Assembly: GCA_949290355.1 (NCBI GenBank)
Contig: CASERN010000011.1
Coordinates: forward strand, 919,865 to 983,864
DNA length: 64,000 nt
Source of the DNA: an uncultured bacterium
Lineage (GTDB): Bacteria > Cyanobacteriota > Vampirovibrionia > Gastranaerophilales > Gastranaerophilaceae
Reading direction: 5' to 3'
Shown: positions 62,889-64,000 of the stretch, piece after piece
How the letters are laid out: each line of letters starts with the position of its first letter
Position numbering within the stretch: the stretch's first letter is position 1
Position numbers and translations under genes: made by a program
Notes under the pieces: generated by a model
What the model was told of the DNA's origin: nothing
What the model saw: only the letters and a program-made list of their open reading frames with translations
Databases searched by the model: none

Positions 62889-63674
62889 ATGAATATTCTC
62901 GTTTGCATTAAACAAGTACCTGACACTACAGATATTAAGTGGACAGAAAATAATACTATTCAAAGAGACGGCGTAGAAAGTATTATTAACCCTTATGATG
63001 AATACGCAATAGAAGAAGCATTAAAAATAAAAAGAATTATTGATAATACTAAAATTACGGTATTAACCATGGGGCCTGCACAAGCTGTAGAGATTTTAAA
63101 AAAAGCTATAGCTAAAGGTTGCGATGATGGAGTTTTGATATCTGATAAAAAATTTGCTGGTGCAGATACATATGCAACAGGAAAGACCATTGCGTCTGCA
63201 ATAAAAAATAAATTAGAGAATTTTGATTTGATAATATGCGGACAATTTGCTGTTGACGGAGATACTGCTCAAACCGGTCCAAGTATTGCAGGTCAGCTTA
63301 ATATCCCTCAAGTTACATATGTAAAAGAAGTAAAAAAACATGATACCGATTCAATTTATGCCATAAGAGAAATTGAAGAAGGTCATGAGACAGTAAAAGT
63401 GAAACTTCCTGCATTAATATGTGTATTAAAAGGAGATTACGAACCCTCAAGAGCAAAAATAAATGGTATCATAAAAGCCAAAACTTCGGAAATAAAAATT
63501 TTAAATATGGAAGATATCGGATTATCAGCAGATGATACAGGGATAAAAGGATCTCCAACATACGTAAGTAGAGCTTTTAGACCAATAAAAAATAGAGAAA
63601 ACTGTGAATTTTGCTCAGATTTTGATGCTCTTACAAAAAAAATAGAAGAATTTGGAGGTACTTCAAATGAGTAA
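62889..63674 (+). CDS. etfB: Electron transfer flavoprotein beta subunit
   Basis: FixA/EtfB. 261 residues: MNILVCIKQVPDTTDIKW, INPYDEYAIEEALKI, ADTYATGKTIASAI, DLIICGQFAVDGDTAQTGPSIAGQL (AMP/FAD site) and the C-terminal signature region. The length with the C-terminal extension suggests the bifurcating or anaerobic Etf type (with FAD instead of AMP). Overlaps etfA by 8 bases. Confidence 0.93.
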   Translation: MNILVCIKQVPDTTDIKWTENNTIQRDGVESIINPYDEYAIEEALKIKRIIDNTKITVLTMGPAQAVEILKKAIAKGCDDGVLISDKKFAGADTYATGKTIASAIKNKLENFDLIICGQFAVDGDTAQTGPSIAGQLNIPQVTYVKEVKKHDTDSIYAIREIEEGHETVKVKLPALICVLKGDYEPSRAKINGIIKAKTSEIKILNMEDIGLSADDTGIKGSPTYVSRAFRPIKNRENCEFCSDFDALTKKIEEFGGTSNE

Positions 63675-64000
63675 TATCTTGTTATATGCAGAAGTTACTA
63701 AAGAGAATTATCTTCACACTGTACTTTTTGAACTTGCCAACAAAGCTGTTGAACTATCTAAAAAACTTACAAATCCAGAAATATCTGCTCTTTTAATTTG
63801 TAAAACAGGACTTGCTGATAATTTTAAAGAAGCTTTTATTAACTCAGGTTTTGATAATGTATATATTGCAGAAAATAACAGATTAACATACTATTCAACT
63901 GAATTATATTCAAAAATTGCAATAGACATAATTAATGAAATTAAACCGGAAATTGTTTTAATAGGAGCTACTACTCAAGGTAGAGATATAGCTCCAAGAA
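63667..64000 (+). CDS. etfA: Electron transfer flavoprotein alpha subunit, N-terminal part
   Basis: 111 codons visible before the window ends: MSNILLYAEVTKENYLHTVLFELANKAVELSKKL, then NEIKPEIVLIGATTQGRDIAPR, which is the EtfA N-terminal domain. GGAGGTACTTCAA before the ATG. The FAD-binding C-terminal domain lies outside. Translation is coupled to etfB. Confidence 0.92.
   Translation, partial: MSNILLYAEVTKENYLHTVLFELANKAVELSKKLTNPEISALLICKTGLADNFKEAFINSGFDNVYIAENNRLTYYSTELYSKIAIDIINEIKPEIVLIGATTQGRDIAPR

Overview
The window is AT-rich bacterial chromosome, densely coding on both strands, and is best explained as a gut-type member of the non-photosynthetic cyanobacterial sister lineage (Vampirovibrionia/Melainabacteria, order Gastranaerophilales). 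This assignment is an inference. It rests on pilin-like proteins with an N-terminus reading FTLAEVLITLGIIGVVAALT, on several otherwise unrelated proteins carrying a short N-terminal PSFSG-like motif, on a short cyanobacterial-style RNase E/G, and on fermentative, oxygen-sensitive metabolism (pyruvate:ferredoxin oxidoreductase, NfnA-like flavoprotein, Etf). I see no phage, insertion sequence, CRISPR array or rRNA, and one tRNA (Val).

Layout. 1-3.4 kb, leftward: 5' part of clpB, then an operon nanE - ROK kinase - 72-aa protein - UbiA-type prenyltransferase. 3.5-6 kb: M16 peptidase, a divergent XRE regulator/70-aa pair, family 4 uracil-DNA glycosylase. 6-11 kb, leftward: pilin-like protein, ilvB, two lysine-rich secreted proteins, rph, membrane protein. 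11-17.5 kb: PHP phosphoesterase, a class III-signal pilin with an unusual leader, prfB with its programmed frameshift, two membrane proteins, 5'-nucleotidase-like protein. 17.5-25.7 kb: glyS, then yebC-GGDEF-tsaE-tsaB and two HNH-like paralogues. 25.8-31.9 kb: pnp, PfkB kinase, recN, sigma factor. 32-37 kb: second PHP protein, tRNA-Val, RlmD-type methyltransferase, divergent RelA/SpoT-like protein. 37-48 kb: PFOR, mtaB, purA, second leader+pilin, large M16 peptidase. 48-55 kb: gap, radA, a BlaI-type regulator operon, a TrbI/VirB10-like protein. 55-64 kb: RWYD-repeat pair, GT-D glycosyltransferase, radical SAM - RNase E pair, small pilin-like proteins, NfnA-like - Cys-rich - EtfB - EtfA (cut by the window end).

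How it fits together. Metabolically this is an anaerobic glycolytic fermenter: GAPDH feeds pyruvate to PFOR, whose reduced ferredoxin could be re-oxidised through the NfnA-like/Etf flavoproteins. RNA turnover is well represented (RNase E/G, PNPase, RNase PH). The surface programme is represented by several pilin-like proteins and many signal-peptide proteins.

Two things deserve most attention. (1) Two separate pilin genes are each preceded by a short reading frame with a good ribosome binding site that contains a run of exactly ten G or C. In one the leader is in frame with the pilin, in the other it is one base out of frame; this looks like a slippage switch. (2) About a dozen genes have no Shine-Dalgarno sequence but carry a -10 hexamer placed six or seven bases before the ATG, implying widespread leaderless transcription. 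No stretch over 300 bases lacks a gene; the longest gaps (about 125-195 bases, at 12304-12504, 25653-25838, 36965-37152, 40690-40882, 49667-49816) hold promoters and terminators listed below.
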